DNA of 64,000 nucleotides from Sedimenticola sp. (GTDB lineage: Bacteria; Pseudomonadota; Gammaproteobacteria; Chromatiales; Chromatiaceae), in NCBI GenBank assembly GCA_027068915.1, contig JAMOLT010000010.1:62001-126000 (forward strand), written 5' to 3'. The translations under genes were made by a program, and so were the position numbers. A model generated the notes under the pieces. It saw nothing but the letters and a program-made list of their open reading frames with translations. It was not told the DNA's origin and ran no database searches. Shown here one piece after another: positions 28,548 to 37,700 of this stretch (position 1 is the first letter of the stretch; each line of letters opens with the position of its first letter).

Positions 28548-30410
28548 ATGGCCGATACAAATGACAACAAAAGTACGCAACCACGGGTAGAACTTTCTAT
28601 TCCGAAGCAAACAGCTGCGCCTGAAGATTCCTTTCTGCTCAGTTCCCGCGAGGTAAAGCACTGGGCGGAACAGCTGCCGGTCGCCAATGTCGGGGAAACC
28701 GCCCGCCAGGTATACAAAACACTGGCCAGCTTCAACCGCATGCAGATCCCTACCCTGGTGCGGGCAGAAGTCATTGAGCTGTTCCGCGAGCCAGTGCGTT
28801 ATATCAACACCAACATCACCAAGCATTACCTTAACGTAGGCTTCCCCCTCTCACCCAAAGCACAAAAAGCGGCGCTTCTGGCAACAGAACTGTGTAATGA
28901 AATCGCCATTTCATACAAAATTCTGTTTCTGGAACAGGTATTGGGAAATGAGCACAACTTCAATCAGAAACTGGTGATCGTGGCCGCCCAGCGCGCACTC
29001 CAGTACATCAAGCAACGCATGTTCCACAACCTGCTGACCTACCGCGATTATCAAAAGGGCCTGTGGCGCGAGGCGCATTACCTGTACGCGTGGGCGTCGC
29101 AGAACCATGTTCACCAGATAGGAGTAAAGGACAACAGCAAATTCCCCTGGAAAAGGAATTCCGTGCAAAGCATCGAAGAAGTTTACAAAGGCATGTTGCT
29201 GATCGCCACCACCAGTCCCTATCGACTGACACAGTCCCATTTACGCCGCGTTCATGACAAGCTTCCGGAATGGGACAAGCTCACGGAAATCGGCTCCATC
29301 AGCGACCTGGACAATCACAGCGCAGGAATTTTCTACCTGAACCTGTGGTCGGATGATCCCCCACAAAAATCCATCAGCCCGGCGCAAAGAAATGACAGCC
29401 GTTTCAGGGCATTTGACCTCAATGGCATTCTGTCAGAGGCCCGGCGCGAGTATGAAGAATCGGAATGGGAATCACCTGCTCATCTGGATCATGACCACCA
29501 GCACCTATCCCGCTCACTGCTCAAATCATTGATCCGGGGATGGAACAAATCTCTGGAGCGCAAGTTCGCAAGAAATGCACTGCAGCATGAGTTATTTGCT
29601 ATTGTGGGCTTGAGCAACCTGTTGCGGCTGCTGGAAAAAAATGTTGAAGAAGCAGCTGAAGAGCAGGCTGGGAAAAAACAGGAAGCCCAGGGCACGGACA
29701 ACACGTCCAGCCACCTGACCTGGAATGACAGCGTTTTCAGCACCCTGGCCATTGCCTCACCAGTCAATGCCCAGGGAGGCGACTCCATTTTTTCAGACAG
29801 CAGCAATCTGGCCAGCACCCTGCTGGGGACGGCTGTCGATGCAGATCCGCAGAACATGTTCGACAAGCTGGCACGTGATCCAAATGCCGCATTTTCCGTG
29901 CTGACCTACAATGAGAGCGTGGAAGGATATTGTCTGGGCTGGAAAGAATCCTACCCGATGAAAGTCAGGGTTGGCGACATTCTCGGCATACGCTCACCCA
30001 ATAACCCGGACGAATACAGCGTGGCAGTTGCACGCTGGCTCAAGGATGCAGATGAAAAGCAGTTTTACATTGGCATCCAGGTGCTCGCTTCAAGCTGCTC
30101 TCCGGTAACCATCACTCCAGGAACCAAGGCATCTTCCAACCGGCAGAACCAATATCGCTGCCTGCTCATGTCCGGGGGGGGAATAGAAAACGAACGGCGC
30201 GGCATTCTTACCAATACTCGCGCTTTCGAACTGAACACCACCATGACCATGGTCACAGAATTTGGTGAGCATCAGATCAAACTGACCAAATGGGTGGAAT
30301 CAAACAACAACTTCATTCACTATTATTTTTCTTATGTGGAAGAACAGCAGCCAAATGAAGCCGATGCCAAACCAGAAGAAAATTTTCAGGACCTATGGCA
30401 TGACCTCTGA
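28548..30410 (+). CDS. Conserved cytoplasmic protein encoded with FimX, PilZ-like C-terminus
   Basis: A 620-residue soluble protein without signal or membrane segments. Residues 60-370 are helical. Residues about 440-600 form a beta-rich region (VRVGDILGIR, VAVARWLKDADEKQFYIGIQ) that resembles a PilZ-like barrel but lacks the RxxxR and D/NxSxxG c-di-GMP ligands. It is 30 bp upstream of the FimX homologue and shares its sigma-54 promoter, so it is a likely partner in c-di-GMP control of pili. The PilZ resemblance is by eye and weak. I do not know an experimental function. Confidence 0.6.
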   Translation: MADTNDNKSTQPRVELSIPKQTAAPEDSFLLSSREVKHWAEQLPVANVGETARQVYKTLASFNRMQIPTLVRAEVIELFREPVRYINTNITKHYLNVGFPLSPKAQKAALLATELCNEIAISYKILFLEQVLGNEHNFNQKLVIVAAQRALQYIKQRMFHNLLTYRDYQKGLWREAHYLYAWASQNHVHQIGVKDNSKFPWKRNSVQSIEEVYKGMLLIATTSPYRLTQSHLRRVHDKLPEWDKLTEIGSISDLDNHSAGIFYLNLWSDDPPQKSISPAQRNDSRFRAFDLNGILSEARREYEESEWESPAHLDHDHQHLSRSLLKSLIRGWNKSLERKFARNALQHELFAIVGLSNLLRLLEKNVEEAAEEQAGKKQEAQGTDNTSSHLTWNDSVFSTLAIASPVNAQGGDSIFSDSSNLASTLLGTAVDADPQNMFDKLARDPNAAFSVLTYNESVEGYCLGWKESYPMKVRVGDILGIRSPNNPDEYSVAVARWLKDADEKQFYIGIQVLASSCSPVTITPGTKASSNRQNQYRCLLMSGGGIENERRGILTNTRAFELNTTMTMVTEFGEHQIKLTKWVESNNNFIHYYFSYVEEQQPNEADAKPEENFQDLWHDL

Positions 30411-30440
30411 AGACCGGCAACAAACCTCAGGATTACCACG

Positions 30441-32543
30441 ATGAGTACCAATGCAGAAAGAATCATTCAGATCGTAACGCCACTAAGTGGCGTGGTAGAG
30501 CTATTGGTGCTGGGCTGTTCCATTGATGATGCAAACACCTATTCCCAGACTCTGCGCAATTCCGGAATGGCGGTTCATCTCAACACCGCCAATACACCGG
30601 ACGAGCTGGATGTGCTGATGCAGTCCCTGAATGCTGACGTAGTGCTGGTCAACTGTGATGCAGAGGAAATCGACTTTACAACAGCCATCCGCCAGATTCG
30701 GGAAATATCACCCCTGGCTGCATTTATCCTTCTCTCGGACAACCCGTCAGAGGAACTGTTTTTTGCCGCTGAAACCAGCGCCCAGGACATCATCGAACGC
30801 CATGACTATGCTCACCTGATCTATGTGGTCAACCGTGAGCAGCAAAACATGGTTACCAAAAAGAAACTGCTGGCCGTCAGCCAGGAACTGGAGGAAACCA
30901 GCCAACGCTATGAAACCCTGACCGAAACCGCTGGCGAAGCCATCGCCTATATTCATCAGGGCATGCATGTCTATGCCAATCCCGCCTATGTTTCCCTGTT
31001 CGGCTTTAAAACTGCGGATGAGCTGGAGGGCTTGCCTTTCATGGACTTGATCACCAGCGATGATCGTCTGAAATTCAAGCCCGTATTGCACAAACTTGAT
31101 GAACAACACACGGCTGATCAGCTTACCATCAACTGCGTCACCAACGACGGGCACGACCTGCCTGTTACCATGGATTTTACCCCCTCCACCATAGACGGGG
31201 AAGACTGTACCCAGGTCATCATTCGCGACCAGTCACCAGAGCTGGATATCGAGCAACGCCTGGCAGAACTGGCGAACTATGATACCGATACCGGCCTGTA
31301 TAATCGCAAGTACTTCACAGAACAACTGGAAGATCGGCTGGGGGAGGCATTATCTGGAGAACAACGCTTGAGCATGATTTTGCTCAGTATCGGTAATTTT
31401 CAGAACATCAAAACAGATTACAACCCGGATGGCGCCGAGATGGTGCTCAAGGAAGCTACCCGCATATTGAATGAAACAACATACGATACTGATCTGGTCG
31501 CACGCTTTGGCGAGCATCAGTTCGCTATTCTCTGCACACCAGGTACCAGCGCAGAAGCATTGGCAAAACGCTTGCACAGCGCTTTGGGTGAGCATCAGTT
31601 TACGCATGGAGAGCAAACCATCCAGCCACAAATAGCCATAGGAATCACGCATTCCGATACCCCACCGGCTCAAAGCTCGACGGATTTCATTTCTCATGCC
31701 TCCCGTGCCTGCAAAACCGCTCTTGCGGAGGGTACAGCTACAAACCTGTTTGATGCAGAACATTCCGGAAGCAACAAACAGAACAAGGAAGACGAATCTG
31801 TTATCCAGCTTATTGACCAGGCACTGGCCAACGACCGCTTTCACCTCATTTATCAACCAGTGGTCAGTTTGCATGGCAACAGCCGCGAGGATTATGCTGT
31901 CTATGTGCGTATGCTGGATGACAATGACCAGCAAATTTCGCCGAAAGAGTTTATCGACGAAGCTGTACGCTCGGAAAGAATGGCGGAAATTGACCGCTGG
32001 ATCATCCGCAACGCCATTCGTGAAGTGGCTCGCCATCGCAGCGACGGCCACAAACTGAACTTCATGATCACCCTGTCTGCCCCTGCAATCGAAGATGACT
32101 CTCTGCTGCTGTGGATCTGTGACTGCCTGCGGGAATTCAAGGCCAAAGGCGCCTGGCTGACCTTTGCTGTATCACACAGCGATGTTATCGGACATCTTGA
32201 AAAGATGGAGCAACTGGCAGAAGGGTTACACAAGATCAATTGTCGAATCTCTCTTACGCACTTCCCTTTCGAGCAGGAAGCGGTAAATGTAGTGCGTCAT
32301 CTGCAATGCGATATGGTGTGTTTTTCTCCAGACATTTCTGCAAAGCTGTCCCAGGACAAGGATCAGCAGGAGCTACTCAAGGACTACAACCAGCAGCTGC
32401 ATCAGGAAAAAGTAAAGACTATCGTGATTTATATAGAAGAAGCAGCGCAGCTGACCATACTCTGGAATGTAGGCGTCGATTTTATTCAGGGCAACTTTAT
32501 CCAGAAGCCGGTAGACACCATTATCTACGACGCCGAGCTGTAA
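30441..32543 (+). CDS. fimX: FimX-like c-di-GMP receptor (REC-PAS-GGDEF-EAL, both catalytic motifs degenerate)
   Basis: A 700-residue cytoplasmic protein. Domains: a receiver-like region (about 1-130) without a clear phospho-acceptor context, PAS (about 155-265), GGDEF (about 270-425) and EAL (about 450-700). The GGDEF motif reads FGEHQF and the EAL motif reads AVYVR in place of EALLR, so neither cyclase nor phosphodiesterase activity is expected. The same order and the same double degeneration occur in Pseudomonas FimX, which binds c-di-GMP through EAL and controls type IV pilus assembly. The sigma-54 promoter and upstream partner support this. The name rests on architecture. Confidence 0.75.
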   Translation: MSTNAERIIQIVTPLSGVVELLVLGCSIDDANTYSQTLRNSGMAVHLNTANTPDELDVLMQSLNADVVLVNCDAEEIDFTTAIRQIREISPLAAFILLSDNPSEELFFAAETSAQDIIERHDYAHLIYVVNREQQNMVTKKKLLAVSQELEETSQRYETLTETAGEAIAYIHQGMHVYANPAYVSLFGFKTADELEGLPFMDLITSDDRLKFKPVLHKLDEQHTADQLTINCVTNDGHDLPVTMDFTPSTIDGEDCTQVIIRDQSPELDIEQRLAELANYDTDTGLYNRKYFTEQLEDRLGEALSGEQRLSMILLSIGNFQNIKTDYNPDGAEMVLKEATRILNETTYDTDLVARFGEHQFAILCTPGTSAEALAKRLHSALGEHQFTHGEQTIQPQIAIGITHSDTPPAQSSTDFISHASRACKTALAEGTATNLFDAEHSGSNKQNKEDESVIQLIDQALANDRFHLIYQPVVSLHGNSREDYAVYVRMLDDNDQQISPKEFIDEAVRSERMAEIDRWIIRNAIREVARHRSDGHKLNFMITLSAPAIEDDSLLLWICDCLREFKAKGAWLTFAVSHSDVIGHLEKMEQLAEGLHKINCRISLTHFPFEQEAVNVVRHLQCDMVCFSPDISAKLSQDKDQQELLKDYNQQLHQEKVKTIVIYIEEAAQLTILWNVGVDFIQGNFIQKPVDTIIYDAEL

Positions 32544-32544
32544 C

Positions 32545-32567
32545 CCAGGATCCGCGATTGATTGCAG
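32545..32567. repeat. Dispersed REP-like repeat, copy A
   Basis: The 20-base core CCAGGATCCGCGATTGATTG (32545-32564) recurs on the opposite strand at 45000-45019 with two differences. It lies just after the fimX stop in the convergent gap. Confidence 0.5.
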
Positions 32568-32582
32568 ATCTTCGGTGTAACC

Positions 32583-33515
32583 TCAGCTCTTGTTCGCCAC
32601 TCCATGGGGCACATGTCCTGCGGGCACAAATTGTGCGGCAGATTCCACATGATGCGTCTGGTCGTCAAAGAAGATATCTGCCTGGAAAGCCTTGAGAAAG
32701 GCGCTTTTATCCATCCCGCCGAGAAACAGCGCTTCATCAATACGAATCCCCCAGGTGCGCAAGGTGCGAATAACCCTCTCATGCGCTGGCGCACCACGAG
32801 CCGTAACCAGGGCTGTGCGTATGGGGGAAGTGCCTTCCGGCATCAAAGACTGCATCTGATGCAGCACTTCAAGAAAACGCCGGAAGGGGCCAGCTTCCAA
32901 TGGCCTTCTGGCGGCAGCTTTTTCGCTGGCCTCAAATGCCTCCAGCCCTTGTTTACGATAGACCCGCTCGGCTTCATCGGAAAACAGCACCGCATCCCCA
33001 TCGAAGGCAATGCGCAACTGATCCATGGATTCGCTTTTTGCTTCGGCCGAATGACCGTGCCCTCTGGCTGAGGCAATCGTGGCGGCGGCAACGCCGGCAT
33101 TCAGTGCACGGGAAACATCTTCAGAATCTGCAGACAAGAAAAGGTGTGCATCCAGTACCGAAGCGTATTCAAACGGGCTGCGCCCGCTGGTAAACGCTGC
33201 CCGGGTAATTTCCAGGCCATGATGTCCGATAGAGTTGAACACACGCAGTCCGGTATCCGCACTGTTGCGGGACAACAACACCACTTCAACTTTCACCCGG
33301 GATTCGAACAGGGCATTGAGGTTCAGCAGCTTTCTGACCAAGGTAAAGGCAACCCCGGGCTGCAGGACATCATCTTCGTGCTCTATTTGATAACGATGAT
33401 AGGCGGTAACGCCCTGCTCCTTGAAAACCTGATGGGATTCATCCAGATCAAACAGCGCCCGGGAGGAAATGGCGACAACAAGGCTGGGGCGTTCTTGTTC
33501 TTCTTTGGTATCCAC
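32583..33515 (-). CDS. Cytosolic 5'-nucleotidase (NT5C1-like family)
   Basis: A 310-residue protein resembling the 5'-nucleotidase family that includes eukaryotic cN-I, which dephosphorylates nucleoside monophosphates. Seen: an early VVAISSRALFDLDESH (HAD-like DxD-type site), the middle VVLLSRNSADTGLRVFNSI, RIAFDGDAVLFSDEAE and the late MDKSAFLKAFQADIFFDDQ. There is no signal peptide. It is the last gene of the leftward RND-ParA run, one base after the preceding stop. Why a nucleotidase sits there is unclear. Confidence 0.82.
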   Translation of the reverse strand: MDTKEEQERPSLVVAISSRALFDLDESHQVFKEQGVTAYHRYQIEHEDDVLQPGVAFTLVRKLLNLNALFESRVKVEVVLLSRNSADTGLRVFNSIGHHGLEITRAAFTSGRSPFEYASVLDAHLFLSADSEDVSRALNAGVAAATIASARGHGHSAEAKSESMDQLRIAFDGDAVLFSDEAERVYRKQGLEAFEASEKAAARRPLEAGPFRRFLEVLHQMQSLMPEGTSPIRTALVTARGAPAHERVIRTLRTWGIRIDEALFLGGMDKSAFLKAFQADIFFDDQTHHVESAAQFVPAGHVPHGVANKS

Positions 33516-33516
33516 G

Positions 33517-34020
33517 TTACCAGGGCATGAATGCGTTCATGAAAGACATGGGGCGGCCAACATTATTGTTCAAACGAGACATATCAACCTGCATGTTCCG
33601 CGTTGCCACGGTCATTGTCTGAGTGGAATTGCTCATGGCCTTCATGGATTTTTCCATTGATTCCATGCTGGCGAGAATCGGTTGTAACGCACCGACCTTA
33701 TGCTCCATGGAATCCATGCTCACCGTCATAGCACGGATATTGGTGGTCATATTCCCCATATCTCTGGAGATACTCTGAATATTGCTGGACATTGCGGACA
33801 TATGGATGTCGACACTGTTCACCATGTGGTGCATATCCCCGGCAAGGCGATAGACAAGGAAAAACCCGTATGCGGCCAATACCACGAAGGCAAACAGGGA
33901 AGGGTAGATGATCAGTTCCCATCGCCTGGCGCTGGTCTCCACCACCTCCGACAGGCGCGTTATATCCTCACGGTTGGATGCCGATTCCAGCACTTCGTCC
34001 TGGGGTTGTATATCGCTCAT
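33517..34020 (-). CDS. Met-rich coiled-coil protein with one membrane anchor
   Basis: A 167-residue protein. A cytoplasmic N-terminus of about 35 residues is followed by one membrane helix (about 37-60, IIYPSLFAFVVLAAYGFFLVY). The rest is a periplasmic coiled coil of about 100 residues with Met every three to four positions (for example DSMEHKVGALQPILASMESM). Twenty of 167 residues are Met. It ends SFMNAFMPW. I recognise no named family. It follows the ParA-like gene by 79 bp and precedes the nucleotidase by one base. A Met-rich face could bind copper(I) or be a packing surface. Confidence 0.7.
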   Translation of the reverse strand: MSDIQPQDEVLESASNREDITRLSEVVETSARRWELIIYPSLFAFVVLAAYGFFLVYRLAGDMHHMVNSVDIHMSAMSSNIQSISRDMGNMTTNIRAMTVSMDSMEHKVGALQPILASMESMEKSMKAMSNSTQTMTVATRNMQVDMSRLNNNVGRPMSFMNAFMPW

Positions 34021-34099
34021 TGTTCCGGCCTGCCCTGGGGCATCTGCAATCTGTCAATCATCATATCCACCTATTATCTCTGCAATTACAACAAGGCAG

Positions 34100-34738
34100 C
34101 TAACCGGCAACATGCGCATAAAGCACTGCTGCCAACGCATTCCATTCATTCGCCCCCTTGCTGCGGGGATCCATTTCGAAGACACCCAGGCCTTCGCTGA
34201 ACGAGCGCCGGAAAGCGGTACGTTGCGCCAGGCGCGACTTGATAAACTTGATGCCGGGAAGCGCCATCAATGCCGCCGCCGCTTCGTCACTCTCCCGAAC
34301 CGCACGGTGTGTATCGCCCCGATTGATAAACCCCATGACTTCCGGGCGCCGATCATCGCCGACCACAGAATCGATCAAACGCAAAAAACGCTGGGTGGAC
34401 CAGATATCCGCCTGACTGGGCGGGACGGGGACAACAATGCGATCGGCAACCTTGATCGCCTGTTTCAGGCTGGCCAGATCCGCAGTTCCCACATCGATGA
34501 GCACTTCCTCGTACCGATCCAGCTCTTTGCGGTTTTCCAGCAGCTTCTTGCTGCCAAGCTGTACGGGTGGTTCGAACCCCTCTTCCGCCCGCACATCCAC
34601 GACATCGGAAAGAGTCGCCTGGGGGTCTGCATCGATTGCAAGAACATTCTGCTCCCCAAGCGCCAGCCACACCGCCAGATTGAAGGTAATGGTGCTTTTC
34701 CCCGACCCTCCCTTGAGGCTACCAATAACTGTGATCAT
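34100..34738 (-). CDS. ParA/MinD-like ATPase (orphan, no ParB)
   Basis: A 212-residue P-loop ATPase with the deviant Walker A motif LKGGSGKST (signature Lys before the GG), DADPQATLSD (switch I) and a Walker B strand VLIDVGTAD. The size matches small ParA types such as ParF and McdA, which lack an N-terminal DNA-binding domain. No parB, parS-like repeats or plasmid genes are nearby, so chromosome partitioning is unlikely. It begins 30 bp after the RND pump stop and precedes a membrane coiled-coil protein. ParA-type proteins without ParB often position protein complexes. Confidence 0.85.
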   Translation of the reverse strand: MITVIGSLKGGSGKSTITFNLAVWLALGEQNVLAIDADPQATLSDVVDVRAEEGFEPPVQLGSKKLLENRKELDRYEEVLIDVGTADLASLKQAIKVADRIVVPVPPSQADIWSTQRFLRLIDSVVGDDRRPEVMGFINRGDTHRAVRESDEAAAALMALPGIKFIKSRLAQRTAFRRSFSEGLGVFEMDPRSKGANEWNALAAVLYAHVAG

Positions 34739-34768
34739 TGCCGGAATCTCCTTCGATAGTTGACTGTC

Positions 34769-37700
34769 TCAGGATGACAAGCCGTCATCTGTGGAATCCA
34801 GACTCTTCAGCCTGATGCCTCGCCGTCCGCCTTTTTTCCCCGCCGAAGATGAGATGGCAGTTTTTTTCATGACCTTTTTAGGTTTTTTTACCGATGTGGT
34901 CGGTGCTGCTTTTTTTGCTGCCGACGATTTTTCATCTGTAGAGGTTTCCTTCACCGTTGGCGTCTTCTGCGCCACAGTCTTTTTCCGTACCGGCTTCTTT
35001 CTTGGCGCCTTGTCCATGACTGCTTTCTTTCGCGCAACAGAGGCTTTCTTCACCTGGCCTCGGGTACTGTTTTGTTCCGACGCCGGCTTTTCAATGGGCT
35101 TTGCAATAATTTCGATATCCGCCGCAACAGAGGGATCCACCACCAAATCCGCAGGAGCTGTCTCCCCTCCGGTAGCACCAGCGGGAGCGGATACAGGGTT
35201 GGAGTCCATGGTTTTCCCACTGCTTTTCCTACCCAGATACAAACCGGCCACAGCAGAAACGAAGCCGGTGACGGCAGCTACGAAGCCCTTGGTCTCCCGC
35301 CAACCATGCTTCAGCAGGCTGCTTCCACCTCCGCCGGACGAGCCACCGCCCCGGGATGTTTTCTTCTCCTTTGGACACTGGCGCCCCGCTGCTTCACACA
35401 GGGACTCCGACGCAGCCACCATTCCCAGGGGGATGACCACCAGAGTCAGGATCGTGGAGACCAGCACTCCGGATGCCAGGGAAATTGCCATACCCTGAAA
35501 AATAGGGTCGAAGAAAATCACGGACGACGCAAAAACCAGCGCAAAAGCCGTAATCAGAATCGGCCGGGTGCGGGTTTTACATGCATTGATCACAGCCTCC
35601 GGAACAGGGATTCCCTTCCGCACTTCGTGGATGGAGAAGTCCACCAGCAATATGGAGTTGCGCACGATAATGCCTGCCAGGGCGATCCAGCCGATCATGG
35701 AGGTTGCCGTAAACTCTCCCCCCAGTCCCAAAGCAAAGAACAGCGCATGCATGGGAATGATGCCCATCAACGTCAAGGGAATAGGCGACATAATCAGTGC
35801 TGGAATGCGGAAATTGCCGAATTCCCACACCACCAGAATATAAATCAGAACCAGCGCTGCACCGAAGGCAAGCCCCATGTCACGGAAGGTTTCATAGGTA
35901 ACAGTCCATTCCCCGGTCCATTCAAAACCGGAATGGCTGTCCGTGGGCGGCGGCCCGGTCCAGTAGGTATGCTCCGTCAGCTTCACATTGTCGGGCGCAA
36001 CATAGGGCTTTCCATCATTGGCGGTTTTCAACAGGTCTTCAACCTGCATCATGCCGTACACCGGGGCAGCCAAACGCCCTCCAACATCCGCTACCACATA
36101 TTCAACTGCCCGCAGATCCTTGTTGAAAACTGCCGGCTCCACGGGCACCCGCTGGAACCGGCCAAGCTCCCGCAATGGCACGCCTACGCCATCTCTGGAT
36201 TGAATCAGCAGATCACCCAGGCGCGTAATCTGGGAGCGCTCAGCCAAAGGCACCTGAATCACGATATTTACCGGCTCATGTCCGGCTCGCTGCTTGACAT
36301 CACCCAGCACCATTCCGCCCAGCGCCATGGCAAGATCCTTGTTGATACTGTCTACAGAAATGCCGCGCATATCCGCCTTGTCTCTATCTACATTGAAACG
36401 CCAGTAGTCATGAGGCGTTACCATGTAGTTATCTACATCGACAAGATTCGGCGCCTGCTGAAAGATCTCTGTCAGCTCGGCAGCCACCTTACGTCTGGTA
36501 GGTGCATCCGGGCCATGCACTTCTGCAACCACGGACTGCAGCACCGGTGGCCCCGGCGGCATTTCCACCACCGCAAATTCCAGATTAACGCCTTTGAACA
36601 TCTCCGTTACCCGGGCACGAGTATCCACGGCAATTTCATGGCTGCTGCGTTTGCGCTCATGTTTGCCTACCAGCTGCACCTGTATCTCTGCCTGCCAGGG
36701 TTGCTTGCGCAAATAGTAGTGGCGAACCATGCCATTGAAATCAAATGGCTTGGCCGTCCCTACATACACCTGGACAGCAGTAACTTCCGAAAACTTCCGC
36801 ACCAGGTTGGCCACCTGGTTGGCCCGGTTCGCGGTTTCGGCCAATGCCGTCCCTTCCGGCATGTCCAGAACCACCGCGTATTCCGGCTTGTTGTCCAGGG
36901 GCAGCATCTTGACCACCACCAGCTTGAAATAGAACAGCGAACACATGAGCAGAAACACGACCCACATGGAGATGCGGAACATGCGCGCCTTGCGGGGATC
37001 CTCGATCATGGGCATCAAAACGCGGCGATACAGCTTCTCCAGCTTTTCTGCCTCCTTGTGCTCCCGCTTCTCCGCAACCACCAGGTATTCCATGGAAGGG
37101 CGGAACACGGGGTGGATGGCCAGCCAGGGAGCAAACACGAAAGCGGCAAACAGGGAGATCATCATGGCTACAGAACCCAGCGCGGGGATGGGCATCATAT
37201 AGGGCCCCATCATGCCGGAGACAAAGCCCATGGGCAGCAGCGCACCGATAACCGTCAGGGTGGCAAGAATCGTGGGATTGCCCACTTCCCGCACCGCATC
37301 CACTGCGGTTGCTGCATCCGTTTTTCCTTCTTCCAGCCAGCGGCGATAGATATTTTCCACCACCACAATGGCATCATCCACCAGGATTCCAATGGAGAAA
37401 ATCAGCGCAAACAGGGAAACCCGGTCAATGGTAAAACCCAGCATCCAGGCGCAAAAAATCGTGAACAACAACACCACGGGAATAACCAGCAACACCACGA
37501 GGGCGGGCTTCAGCGCCCGAAATGCCCACCATACCAGGGCAAAAACAAAGAAGGTTGCCACGAACAGTTTGAAAATCAGGGAACTGACCTTGTCGTTGGC
37601 AGTCTTGCCATAGTTGCGCGTTACGCTGACTTCAACATTGCTCGGGATCAAGCGACCCTTGAGCTCTTCAACCCGCTCCAGCACCTTGTTGGCAACAGAA

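Noticed and set aside
28294-28590. A 98-codon frame upstream of the FimX operon
   Set aside because: It covers the sigma-54 promoter, overlaps the next gene and has no ribosome site or recognisable product.
34100-34738. ParA gene as evidence of a plasmid or chromosome partition locus
   Set aside because: No ParB, no centromere-like repeats, no replication or conjugation genes, and the gene sits inside an RND operon.
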